From: Orychophragmus violaceus
Lineage: Eukaryota > Streptophyta > Magnoliopsida > Brassicales > Brassicaceae
Direction: 5' to 3'
NCBI GenBank assembly: GCA_030180135.1
Contig: CM058232.1
Coordinates: 89,392,630 to 89,456,629 of the forward strand
Length of the DNA: 64,000 bases
This document shows, piece by piece, positions 1 to 11,700 of the stretch (the first letter of the stretch is position 1; each line of letters starts with the position of its first letter). The position numbers and the translations under genes were made by a program. The notes under the pieces were generated by a model, which did no database searches, was not told where the DNA came from, and was given only the letters and a program-made list of their open reading frames with translations.

Positions 1-975
1 TCTCCCAAACCCAAACTGCGATAACACTGGGGACAATGTTGTTTAAGTGTGGGGGAGGTAGTTACTGACCAACGTTTGCTTTCTTTTCTTAGAGTCAGTC
101 ATGTGTTTTGAAAACTGTTTTATTGAGTCAAAATTGGTATGAAACTATGATTTTTCGAGGAATGTTTCGCTGGAATAGGAACTAAGGGACCATTGGACAG
201 ACTTGCAGGAGCCCTATGACTGTTAGAAAACCACACACGGATCAACCTACCAAGGACACCCATATCTAACCAGGTATTCAGAGGATCCATCACTAGCCTC
301 ATCTCTAATCTTGACTCTAATTTCTCACTTAGGGGCTTGGTATCTCTCGATCGGATTCCTCTGATGTGATTGACATAGCCTATGATCCTGTCTAACGTAT
401 GGTTCCTTTCTTTTTCCCTCCCTTGAAAGTTAAAAAAAAAGAGAGAAAAACTGAGGATAAGCTAGTAGCTTCGAAGTGGTCACGGGAGTGGTAGAGACCT
501 CTACTACCTCATGTGTTTCCATGGAAAGATCCAAAGTTAAACCCCAAGTGAAAAGGGAAGAGCACTGATAGAAAAAATAAAATGATACCCAGTGGGGAAA
601 AATCAGTGTTAAGGGAGAAAGGAAAAAGAAAGGAACCAGAAACCGACAGTTTTGTGGTCACGAACTAAATGAGTTAGATCCATGTGTCCTCTGATCGATA
701 CTCCCTCTGTGAGACCGCACCTAATTGTATACAGAGGTTAGTATGGTGAACTTGAATGTCCTAATCTGATTTTGGAGTTTACTTGGAACAGTTTCTAAGT
801 GTGGGGGAAGTACATTGTGGTCTTGAGCTCTGTAGGAAAGTTTTCAGTGGCTTGCTAAGTGAATGTGAATGCGAAATTTCCTAGGACGAAATGAGTTTCT
901 GTGTTTTCAAACCTCTTTCTTATGCTTCGGTTCTTTCCTTGTTGAGGGCAAGCAAGAGCTAAGTGTGGGGGGAGT
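1..975 (+). mobile_element. 3' internal part of an Athila-like LTR retroelement
   Basis: No open frame is supported here. The stretch matches, in the opposite orientation, the 3' untranslated regions of the two Athila-like elements at 19835-26547 and 46559-54202. The shared marks are three copies of a purine-rich block (AAGTGTGGGGGAG type) at 45-58, 797-810 and 961-975, with the last abutting the LTR as the polypurine tract. The rest of the element lies left of the window. Assignment to an Athila-like family is inferred from this similarity; no protein domain is visible in this piece. Confidence 0.75.
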
Positions 976-2569
976 TGATATATCATGGTTGTTAGGTGTT
1001 TTAGGCCATGATATATGTACACAGTGTTCTAAAAATTGGTCTAGGCGGCCGCCTAGGCGGGGCCTAGGCGCTAGGCGGTCGACCGTCTTTCCTCCTAGGC
1101 GTTCGAGGCGTTTAGTTATTAAGCAGATTTAAACGAGGCGGGTCTAGGCGGTCCTAGGCGGCTACACACAATCTTTAACCAATTATCATTTGATTTTTAA
1201 TTTTCATGTTTGTTTCGGTATAATTTTAAAAATTTATTACATATAACTAAATTTATAAGTTCTTACTTCATAAGTTAATGGTTATCAATAAAAAAATATT
1301 GTAAATTTAACAGATTTGATAGTAAATGTTGTGTGCTGATAAATTTAGCTAATATTCTTTTTGTTATTTCGATGTACTTTGAGTTTTAATCTATTTTTTA
1401 GACTAAGAAAAGAATATGTGAATTATATGACATATATTATATAATATATCTAATATATATCGTTTTCTTTTATAAATACATATAACGCCTAGGCGCCGAC
1501 TAGGCCCCGACTAGGCGTTCTAGGCGCTAGGCGGTGAGTCACCGCCCGACTAGCGCCTAGCGCTTTCTTGAACACTGTATGTACATAATCGAGTCTTTTA
1601 TAGAGTCTTTCGAGTCCTTTCCGGTACTCTACATGTTTTACCACGTTGGGAGCTAACTTGGACATTATTGCGCATTCTGGAGCTTTATAGAGCATCCATG
1701 CGATTGCAGAAAAGTTGATACGATCATCTGAAACCTATTAATGAAGACTTTAAAGAATCTGCAAATTAGCCCAGAAGTTTTTTATAATTACAAGAAAGTC
1801 CAAATCGTGTTTTAGACTATTAATTAGGTTTTTTCAGCCATTGTGGAGGTTAAGTTTTATTCTGAAGATTATTCTATTAGATTAGGAGATTTGGGGGATG
1901 GTCTTGTACTTGAGAGAGACTTGATTTCGAACCCCTGTTCTTACTCATTAGGGATTTGAAGGAATGCTAGAATAACTGATTAATTTGGATTCATCAACTA
2001 GTTCTTCATCTGAATCGTTCTTAACACTTAATCTGAATTGGCCATTTAGATTACTGATATTAGGTTGATTATCACAACGAGAGTTGGTTAATTAGCTAGA
2101 AAGGATTTAGGTGCGCAATTTGTCTATTCGCAAAGAGATTTGGTCTAGAGGAATTGTGAACGAACGAACTTGGAATTAATACATGTTTAGAACTCTAGGA
2201 TTCGCAACGAGAGTTGGCTTGCTAGGTTGTTAGACATAGATAATTATCGCAGTGAGAGCTGGATAGTTTTACTTCTGTGATTCTAGTTCAAGAACACTAA
2301 TAGATTGAATATGATTGTTTGTTATCTGATTTCCTGATTTCCTCAGAATTTCCTGAAACCTGACGCCTTCGTTAATTGCTTACATTCACCTCACTTCACT
2401 CGTTACTTGCTCCTTGTTTACTGCTTTACAATCTGTTTCGCTTAGCTTAGTTCGACTACTCATAATCTATTGTGTGAAATCTTGAGTCCTTGTGGATACG
2501 ATACCATGAATACTACAATAGCATAATTGTGCACTTGCAGTAGAATAGGGATTAAATCTTGCTCTATCA
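976..2569 (+). repeat. 3' LTR of the Athila-like element, inserted in a gypsy integrase
   Basis: The LTR begins TGATATATCATGG directly after the polypurine tract and ends in ..CTATCA. It contains the conserved LTR tail seen in the other two Athila-like elements (a CACTTGCAG-type block, 'ggatacgataccatga'). The right boundary falls inside the integrase zinc-finger region of the minus-strand gypsy element, so this is a nested insertion. The left target-site copy is outside the window and cannot be checked. A 556 bp MITE is inserted at 1022-1577. The LTR repeats an 'acgagagttgg' block about three times between 2060 and 2260, the counterpart of the repeats noted in the other two elements. Confidence 0.85.
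1022..1577. mobile_element. hAT-type MITE rich in CTAGGCG repeats
   Basis: Inverted ends begin CAGTGTTC on both strands (CAGTGTTCTAAAA against CAGTGTTCAAGAA) and are flanked by a perfect 8-bp duplication, TATGTACA, at 1014-1021 and 1578-1585. That duplication length is typical of the hAT superfamily. Both ends are packed with CTAGGCG/CGCCTAG copies (about 1043-1160 and 1487-1563) around an AT-rich centre. It has no coding capacity and is inserted in the LTR. Confidence 0.88.
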
Positions 2570-3540
2570 TGTTCCGCCTTGACCAAATGGAAAGTGGGAC
2601 ACTTTGCTACCCAAGCTGCTATGTCCCGTTTCATCCCGACCCAATGGTAGTACCTCTTGAGATCGGGGTACATCTCGGTCTGGCCAAGATGAATCGCGAA
2701 CCGAGATTGATGAGCTTCTCTTAGAATCTCCTCCTTCAACTCCTTGACGTCTGGTGCACAAATCCGTCCATTAACCACTATCGTCCCATTGTTGGAAAAC
2801 TTGTATTCGGTTTTGTTGTGGTTAGCAGACTTGTTCAGCTCCTCATCTTACCCCTGAGCTAACCGAACTATGGTCAAGAGGTATGTCTGATCTGCGGCCC
2901 CTAATCCCAATGGTTCCTCGTTCACGGTCAAGACATTGAGGTGTAATGCCCTGATCATGCCAACCAATGTCTCAGCGTCCTTCTCTACAGCGACTTCAGT
3001 CCTCTTCCGGCTCAATGCATCGGCCACTAGATTGGCTTTCCCAGGATGATAGGAAATGTCCAAATCGTAGTCGGCCACGAACTCCATCTACCTTCTTGCC
3101 TCAAATTCAGATCTGGTCGAGTGAAGATGTACTTCATGCTCTTGTGGTCGATAAGTATTTGCACCTTAGCTCTGTAGAGGTAAGATCGCTAGATCTTTAA
3201 GGCAAATACTACCGCGGCCATCTCCAAATCATGAGTCGGTAATTGCCCTCAAGCTTCTTCAATTGTCTTGAAGCATAGGCGATGACCTTTCCATGTTGCA
3301 TTAACACACAACCAAGACCGGTAATTGATGCATCTGTGTAAACCATATAGGGTACCACGTTCTATGGCATGGCTAGGACCGGTGCTTTGGTAAGCATGTC
3401 CTTCAGCTCTGAGAAGCTCTTCTCAGCCTTGTCCGTCCACTCGAACTTAACATCCTTCCTGGTCAGTTTTGTCTTGGCATGTGCCTTGCTTGCAAAGCCC
3501 TTGACAAACCCCCTGTAGTAGCCTGCTAAGCCAAGGAAAC
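2570..3540 (-). pseudogene. Gypsy RNase H and integrase N-terminal fragment
   Basis: Minus-strand pieces show the end of an RNase H domain (SYHPGKANLVADALSR at about 3000-3060) and the integrase HHCC zinc-binding region (HQSRFAIHLG..YYHWVGMKRDI..CPTFHLVK at about 2575-2730). The second knuckle cysteine reads as histidine (CPTFH), a likely damaging change. Between about 3090 and 3540 RNase H-like sequence continues through several stops and frame changes. Reading ends where the Athila-like LTR is inserted. The normal role is degradation of the RNA template and integration of cDNA; this copy is dead. Confidence 0.85.
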
Positions 3541-3541
3541 T

Positions 3542-4330
3542 TCAAACCTCGGTTGCATTCCTCGGCCTTGGCCACTCCTTAATCGCTTTGATCTTCTCCG
3601 GATCAACTAATACTCCTCTATCTGACACAATGTGTCCTTGGAACCCGATGCTCCTTTGCGAGAAACTGCACTTGCTTAGTTTGGAAAAGAGATTTTGTTC
3701 CCTCAGCCGTCCCAACACCTTTCTGAGATGCTTCTGATGCATTTCCCGGTCTTTTGAATAAATGAGTATGTAATCAATGAAGATGATCAAGAACTCATCT
3801 AGCCAATCACGGAAGATGCTATTCATTATATTCATGAATGCAGCTGGGGCATTCGTCAATCCAAATGGCATCACTACAAACTCGTAGTGACCATAGCGTG
3901 TGCGGAACGCTTTCTTCCGTACATCCTTCGGTGCAATCGAAATCTGATGGCATCCCGATGCCAAGTCGATCTTAGAGAATACCGTAGCTCCCTTAAGCTG
4001 ATCCAACAGCTCGTCTATCCAGGGTAAAGGGTACTTATTCTTCACTGTAACCTTGTTGATTCCCCGATAGTCAATGCACAACCGGAAACTCCCGTCCTTC
4101 TTCGTGACAAAAAGAAATGGCACTTCCCAAGGAGAGCTACTCGGCCGGATGAAACCTTTCTCTAACAGTTCCTCCAACTGTTTCTTGAGTTCGGACATCT
4201 CGGCCGGAGCCATCTTGTATGGTGCCTTAGAGAGTGGAGCTGTCCCGGGCTCGAGCTTGATTGTAAACGGATCGGACCTATCGGGCGGTAAGCCGGTCAA
4301 AGCCGCGAACATGTCCCCAAACTCCCTCAC
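3542..4330 (-). pseudogene. Gypsy reverse transcriptase fragment
   Basis: A 262-residue open stretch holds the plant gypsy RT core: GFIRPSSSPWEVPFLFVTKKDGSFR, LCIDYRGINKVT, KIDLASGCHQI, FGLTNAPAAF, followed by the connection to RNase H. The catalytic box normally read as YxDD is FIDYILIYS here, so its second aspartate is replaced by tyrosine, which predicts loss of polymerase activity. The frame is open up to the protease-RT linker and breaks at about 3541. The upstream neighbour is the protease segment. Confidence 0.92.
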
Positions 4331-4432
4331 GACCGGAATCTCTCCAATCTCCGTACTACTCCCGACCTACGTGGTGGAGATCGTTGCCAAGTAAGCCTCA
4401 CAACCCTTTTCCAGCATCTTTCCTGCTTGGAT

Positions 4433-4906
4433 TTATGAGACTACCAAACTTCCCGTCGTCGGGCTGACTCTTTGGAACTGGATCCGTCCCTCCGGTCTTT
4501 CAAACCATACTCGTCCCCGGTGGCATTCAAGCGTAGCCTGATACCGACCGAGCCAGTCCATGCCCAAGATCACTTCATGATGCTTGAGCTGGACCACGTA
4601 TAAGTTGACTGGCATACTCACGCCCCCAATGGAGACATGTACGTCACAGAACAATCCTAACGTAGGCATTGCCTGTCCACCGGCCGCGTCCACTCCGAAG
4701 CCGAGTGTGGCTTCAGATTCAAAAAGCGTGTGTGTTTCCACTCCGCCAAAGGTTACGGTCCCTACATTCACCCAGAATGTTAAGTACCTAACCTCCAATT
4801 CCCCCGAGCAATGCATTGGAGAAAAATGCACCCCTTTCCCCAATACGACGCTAAGCAGGAATAGCCACCCTTTAACCCAATAATATGCTATGCAGGAAAA
4901 GGCCAC
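4433..4906 (-). pseudogene. Gypsy protease-region fragment
   Basis: The readable 157 residues include the retropepsin-like C-terminal part: VSIGGVSMPVNLYVVQLKHHEVILGMDWLGRY, where the ILGMDWL motif is diagnostic of plant Ty3/gypsy proteases. The upstream part, which should hold the catalytic D[T/S]G, is disrupted: the sequence before about 4800 reads in another frame and no clean DSG is seen. The protease normally cleaves the Gag-Pol polyprotein. Confidence 0.8.
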
Positions 4907-5095
4907 CCCAATTTCCCCATGCGATGCATTCCTGAAAAATAAAATAAAATAAATAATAGTATAGGGTTAGTGAATGTACCAGTGATCGCATTGAAGTCGT
5001 TGGCTTCCCCAAACTCCTTCACTAGCTGAGGTACCCCCGGCATGGCCCTTAGCCTGAGCCGTATTACCACCCTCGTGGTTTACCCTCGAATGACC

Positions 5096-6304
5096 TTACG
5101 TTCCACTTTGCAGCTTTGGGCAATCCTTCTTGAAATGCCCATGCATTCCACAGTAGAAGCAGGTTCTAGGGTTATCACTTGCCATCTTACCCTTGTCCTG
5201 CGGACAGCCTTGGACCTCATGGTCCGTACTTCCGCACCTTTCACACTTGGTGCGACCACTGGAAGGCTGGCGACCATCGACCTGGTCCCACTTTCTCTTT
5301 AGGTCCCTCTCGGATCGACCCATCACCTTCCCTTGTGACAGAGCCTTTGACCGGTTCTCCACGGCTAAATTGGTCTCCACGGTAGCAGCTCGTTCGACCA
5401 GCTCGGACACTGGGTCGAAGGTGCAAACCGAACAGTGAATACGAAGCTCCACCCGGAATACACGGAGGAAACGTCGCACACGTGTCGGCTCGTCCTCCAG
5501 CTCACGTCCCACATAACGCCTGAGTCGGTCAAACTCTGCCTCATACTCCCGTACCGCTCGACGACCTTGAGTCAAGTTCAGATACTGACCCTTAAGTACG
5601 TCCCAAGCCTCGGCCGAAAATTATTTCCGGTTGAACTCAGACTCAAAATCATCAAATGATACGATGCTTCCCCTGGTGCGCCTGTTAAAGTGGATTTGAA
5701 GTTCTGGTCAAACGACTCCTCCACTCATCTGCCTCAATTGGATCTGTGCTTCCACTGAAGTGCTTAGTGCCGAGCTTAGTTATGTGACCTAGTATGCTTA
5801 AGTATCCACTTTCCGGGCTGTCATGACCGGAGGTGGATCTATCTCAAACACCTCATCATGATCGTCCACCGGACTGTTGTTCCCGGTTATGGAAACGCAG
5901 GTTCTGGTCTGATCACTAGATGGCCTTTTCACTGGTGGAGTGTTATGAGCCAGAACGTTCAGCTGGTCCATCAGCGCTTTCATCATGTTCCACATCTCAC
6001 CGTCGATCGGAACACCGGTCGGTTGAACCTCCACGTCCATTCCATCATTACCCACATCCCTGGCCCCATCATGGGCTGTATCTGAGGTCTCGCCCACGTC
6101 CTCGACTTCCACTCGGTCATGGACGTTCGGGTCTTCCACCCCTGTCCTGACTTGTGTAGGTGGAATAGTAGGGTGTGTCACGGTCTGGACAACCACAAGT
6201 CCGGTTTGTCCTAGTGGAATGGGGCGTGTCTGGTCCTTAGCACCTGGACCAGTACCAGCCGGCTCCTTTGTCTTTTCTACTTCTTCCTGATTTGCTTTTC
6301 CCAC
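5096..6304 (-). pseudogene. Gypsy gag with CCHC zinc knuckle
   Basis: The N-terminal part (5798-6304) starts at an ATG and is acidic and proline-rich. The capsid-like part lies at about 5590-5790 with a stop and frame changes. The C-terminal part (5096-5575) carries the retrotransposon gag signature (REYEAEFDRLRRYV) and a CCHC knuckle, CFYCGMHGHFKKDC, near its end. A second Cys/His cluster (CERCGSTDHEVQGC) precedes it. The protein would coat the RNA genome. The frame is broken between 5576 and 5797. Confidence 0.85.
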
Positions 6305-6440
6305 ACTGAAGATTCAAAACAAGTTAGTCTACCCTAACGTTTAACCTTCAAGACTAAAATAATCTACCCATCTACCACGGAACGTGCGACCTTGGACGTG
6401 TGGTGTAGCCCTATCCCAGAACTGTCCTAGACTCAACTCC

Positions 6441-6452
6441 GCTCTGATACGA
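6441..6452 (-). other. Primer-binding site, initiator tRNA-Met type
   Basis: The minus strand reads TCGTATCAGAGC immediately inside the LTR. This matches the tRNA-iMet primer-binding site TGGTATCAGAGC except for one base. The element at 59461-64000 has the perfect form at the same distance from its LTR. Confidence 0.75.
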
Positions 6453-6695
6453 AATTGTAATGCCCAAACCCGGCCACTAAGCCGGGTGAGGTTCACCAAC
6501 ACCCTAACATCAAACTAAGTCTAAACTTTTCCATGTATGAATTCCGTTCTCTTAAGCTAACAATAGTAAGACATATTAGATAAGGAAAACTGGATATTTT
6601 ATTAATTAACCAAAGGTACTAGTACAATGTAGTTCAAAGTCATTATGCTATAAAGAGTAGTCAGTCCTATCTATCCAGTTCTAACACATACATAC

Positions 6696-7407
6696 TAGGG
6701 CTGGGTATAATAACTGAACCCGAAGAACCGAGCCGGAACCGCACCAAAAAAGTCGGTATCTGTTCGGGTTCAGCAAAATAACCGATTGGATCCCAAATGC
6801 AAGTTACTTTGGATATCAGGTAATAACCGAACTGAACCGATATCCAATTGGGTACCCGAATTAACCTGAGCTATACCAATATCTCTACTACATTACTAGT
6901 TCACTTCTTTTAATTTATTAAAAAAAATTAAAACTACATAAAAAATGCTAATGAGATATTCACTTATAAGTATTAGAATCTATTACTATTTAATTTATAA
7001 TATAAATTAGTATTTTTTGGGGCGAGATATTTTCCGGTTTTTGGATTATTTTCGAGTTTTGGTTCAGAATTTCTGGATTATTCGGGTTTTTTTGGGTATT
7101 TCGGGTTTTACTCTGGGTTTTTTTGGATATTTTCCGGATTTTTCGAATATTTTTTCAGGTTTTTTTAAGTTACATTGAGTACTTTGGTTACAAAAGAAAC
7201 GAACCCGATTGATACCCGAAAGTATTTCGGGTTTATTCGGATTTTACATTGAAGTAGAGAACCGACCTGAACCCGACATGATCCGAACCGGACCGAACCG
7301 ATTTTTTTGTAAAATACCGATTGGGGCTTCTATGCATAGGACCGAAATAACCGAGAACCGAATGGGTGGAACCAAACACCGATTTGGTATCCGATTGCCC
7401 AGGGCTA
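6696..7407. mobile_element. hAT-type MITE with CCGAACC subterminal repeats
   Basis: The ends read TAGGGCTGGGTA on the left and, on the opposite strand, TAGCCCTGGGCA on the right. The flanking 8 bp are atacatac (6688-6695) and atacacac (7408-7415), a duplication with one mismatch. Both arms are full of degenerate ccgaaccgaa and cgggtttt repeats. There is no coding frame. It sits in the gypsy LTR. The hAT transposon starting at 38181 has the same kind of end. Confidence 0.8.
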
Positions 7408-8046
7408 ATACACACGTCCGTCTAGGTCCATTTTCCGCGCGCCTAAGCCCGATCAACCTCAAGTCATGTATGATAAAACGCATAAAAAAAGTTAACATAC
7501 TTAGAATATCATTTCCAACAACCTAATGCATCCATGAATATCAATACGTTCGCCCACTTAATCGTTATGTCTTAAATTCCACTAAGACCGTTGAACGCTT
7601 AAGCATGAGAATAGACCACGCCCTTGACCGGACCATGATCCGTGACTCACGCCTGTGCACCCAACGATCGTCTTGAGCATTATCTGAGATCACTAACCGA
7701 CCTTACCGCGATCGTACGTTCGCACCCGTTCGGGTCATGAATGCCAACCGCATCATGATCCGCGAATGGTCGCGTCCGTTCGTAGATAACCGTCTCGATG
7801 GTTTGACTGTGGCGATTCGGCTTGTGGAATTGGAGACTGTCCTAGACGACCATGCGACCCCACCGGACCATGATCCGACTTCCACACGCGACCCAATTCC
7901 CAAGCGCATCCGCTCTTAGTCTCGGCCGCACACGATCATTGACCCAACCGGCCAACATCCTATGCGCCTGATCAGGAAGGATTTTCTTAACCGCGGATAC
8001 AACTTAGCGTGAATCTTACTAAGTATAAATCACATATAAGGATAGG

Positions 8047-8160
<114 letters not shown>

Positions 8161-8490
8161 AGCCGGTCGGACATAGTTGCGTCGACCGCACGACCAAGCC
8201 GTGGTCGAAGATCCGCCGAACGTGACCCGATCACGCACCTTAGATGTGGTGGTCGTCTTGCCTGGTTCTCTAGAGGCGGAAGGATCCATTCTTATCCTTT
8301 TATGCTCTTGAACCGAACGCTAACAACCCTTCGTTGTATCCTTAAACCGCCGAACAACCTTTGATGATTTTCGGCCAATATCCTTTCCGATCTTCTTGCC
8401 TTCAAGCCTTCTTAATCTCCAAGTTCTCTCTGAGTTTTATTTGGGTAAAAGAGTGCCCAAACGTGTGCGCAAGAGAGGCCTGGTTCGCTG

Positions 8491-8500
8491 GTATTTATAG
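8491..8500 (-). promoter_or_regulatory. TATA box of the gypsy LTR
   Basis: The minus strand reads CTATAAATAC, a strong plant TATA box at a plausible position 290 bp into the LTR. The LTR at 59461 has the same decamer at 60871-60880. Immediately upstream in the transcription sense (8600-8765) is a cluster of about eight AGCTGA/CAGCTG blocks that may be U3 control repeats. Confidence 0.65.
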
Positions 8501-8786
8501 GCCGAGGCAATCCCAAAAACCGCCCATCGCCAAGGGGTGTGAAAGCCTTAGCGAATGGGTGCCTTCTCACTCGCAACTCGGGCCATAACCGTCTGGTCAG
8601 CTAGCATCCCACCAGCTAACCTGAACACTCAACACTCACCTCAGCAGAGTTGAGTTGAGTGTTTGCTGACCCAGCTGACCTAGCTGACTGCTCAGCTCAA
8701 ACCAGCTGAACACTTCCTGTCCAGCTCATTTCCTACTCAGCCAAGCTCTTTCCAGCTGATCTTAGCCGCTTCCCGACCATGTAACA

Positions 8787-11700
8787 CTTCATGTTGATCT
8801 CCCTTGACCGTCTGTTCATGTTCCGGTCCCATGGTTCGTCCCGCCGATCCTATCGAGGATCGGGGATGCTAAAAATCTGTCTGGGTCGTCTATGTGAACC
8901 TCCGTCTTGGCTTCGCAGGCGTCTCCTCCGCTTCTCCAGAATCCCGCTCGCCGTGTTGGTGAGTATGTCTGTAAGTCTCCGATCTAGTCTCTTCCGGCTC
9001 CTGTTAGCATATGGTCGGGTTTATTCTTGTGGTATGTCGGGTTTAGTTTGAGTCTTAGGTTCAGATTTGTTTCTAGGCGTGGTTGGTGTCAGATCCGGGT
9101 CATGGTTTAGGCTTTGGATGTGTTTAATCGGCTGTAGTATAAGAAAATAGGTACCTCCTCTGTTCGGATTTCGATGGTCCAAGGTTCGGGTTTGTCCTTT
9201 GTTATTGCCTCTATTTGATTCTTTCCTTGAGATTGTTGTGAGTGCTTTCTTTCCCTTTATTCCGAGTTAGTGTTCAGGTAGTTTGGCTTCGATTGATTCA
9301 AATCAGTGGTGATTTGGATTTCTTTTAGTCTTCTATCTAGGTGTTAATTGGACGTATTGGATTGCGTCGCATCCGTATCCGAAAGAGTCTTATCGTTCCT
9401 TTTAGGGGTTCTTCTTGTCGGGTTATGAAGTCTGGTTTCTTTGAGTCTGAGAGAGGGTCTCTCAGCAACTGTTCGGGAAGCTGGTGTTATCGTTGGTGGG
9501 CCGTGTGCAACATCAGTAATTCTTGCTCAAACATCTCTGCACGGTTTAAGATATGCAATTTCAATTTGACTTTGTTCGACTTTGGATTACATCGATTTTT
9601 TCTGTTTCAGTTGTATGTTTAGTTTTCAGAGATCATTTTATTCTACCGGCTTTATATCCCAGTTGTGGGCTTAGTTTCCAAAAAAAAATTCTATTTTCTA
9701 CCGGCTTTAATATCCTAAAAACGCATCTTTCTTCGGTTTAATATAAATATTACTTCGGACGGAAAAAAAAATTCACAAAATATATTGATACCGAGAACTT
9801 TTCGGCTATATGATTTATTTGTATATGATCAATAGTAAAATCTTCTTAATTAACATAAGCTTGAGGGAATGATATCAACTTATATCATGAGCAATTTTAT
9901 ATGTTGATGAATTGTATACTTTATACTATTTCACGTTTTATATGACTTATGCTATTTTCACAACAAGGGTTAATATGAACTTATATTGCGGTGGTGGAAT
10001 CAATCATTATCACATTTTATAAAGATGATTCGCAATTTCTTTTTACAATTTATTTATAATTATCAAATTTCCATGTAATTCGGCTATGTAATTCTAATGT
10101 GTTGAAAATCATTCTAAAAATCAGAAATATCACTAATCTACTTACCATAATTTAAACGTTTTACAATTATTTTCTAAAAAAATATTCAGAGAATGTGTTT
10201 GTGTTATCCAAATTATGTATTTGACTATTACGCTATTAGGGTGTTCACATACAAGTCATGTTTCCAACGTGACAAATAATAATTACAAATTTTCAACAGA
10301 AAAAAGGTATAGATAGAAACGTTACGCCATTTGGTGTTTGGATGTTTTTTAATTTTGTGTCTATCTTTTTTGGCTATTGAGATTGTTCTTTGTCGACCCG
10401 TTTGTAGTTCTATGGATATTTTTTATCCGCTAATTTTAGACTTTAGGAATTCGTGTAATTCGCCGATTTTATTTTTAATCGATGTGTATAATCTCAGTCT
10501 TCCCTATGATGAATGAAATATTTAAGTACTCCAAAATGATCCCATGATTATGACATCTAAATTTTAGCTAAACTACTTTTTCTTTCAATCCTAGTGGCCA
10601 AATTGCGTGATGCGCGTGTCGTTTGGTCATTGATAAGATTGTTAGGACATTGTTCTAATCCGCGTATTTATGATGCTGTTTGACCCTTGATTTAATCAAT
10701 TAATTTTTTTTTTCCAACAATCAATTTATAAGCTGAAGATTCTAATTGTAAAAGCAAAGTAAATAAATTGTTACGTCAATGTCCTATCAATGAAATTATT
10801 AGCAGAAATACATGCTCGATTTATTGTGTGGTCAAATGTCGTCGATAGTTGCGATTTGGATCCTAGTTAGGCGTGATTGATGGCTAGTTTTGTCATAAAC
10901 AAACGTAAACCTACAGTATTTTGTTATATTCAACTGTAATTCACAATATATTTTCCATCTATTGATATATACAGGGATTGAACTAGGTGAGTGATAGGGA
11001 GGGTAGGTGCCCCTGATAAATTAAAATAAATATTAACATGAGCAGGTATAAAACATGAAATTCATTGGCTTAGCTGGTCATTCCCGCCTTTTATTATTCA
11101 ACCACCACCTGTTCGAAAACCACATCCTCCTCTCCTGTTTCAGTTTTTAATCAAATTCTTGATTTTTTTTTTTTTTTGATTCTTGATTTTCATAGTAAGC
11201 ATCTTTTTAAATTATTTATTATTTATTTTCTTTTTATATCTTCGTGTTACTAATGTTATATTTTTATGGTAATATATCATATCTCATATCTAGATATATC
11301 ATTTCTCATATGATATCCTTTCCATATTTTCTTTTATCAATATTATTATTATAAATATATGATACAATTTTTTTACATCATATTTTTGGTTTTTAAAATT
11401 TTTTCTTTTGTCTAATTATAAATAAAACTCATATATTTGTGCTTAAAAGTTTTTTAATATTTAAACACTAAGTTTATTGTAGTAGCTTAAAAGTTTATAA
11501 ACAAAACTTTTTTTGGCCAAAAATAAAACTTTTTTTTTTTTTTGATTAACCTGGGGATATCCCGAGCCTATGGAAGGGCTCAGACTAATCCCCAAGGGAA
11601 GGTGTAGCCCATAAAAATAAAACTTTTTATAAGTTAGTTTATGCTTCCGGTAAAAAAAAAAAAAGTTTCTAGATCTATTACTGGATATATTTATCACTGT

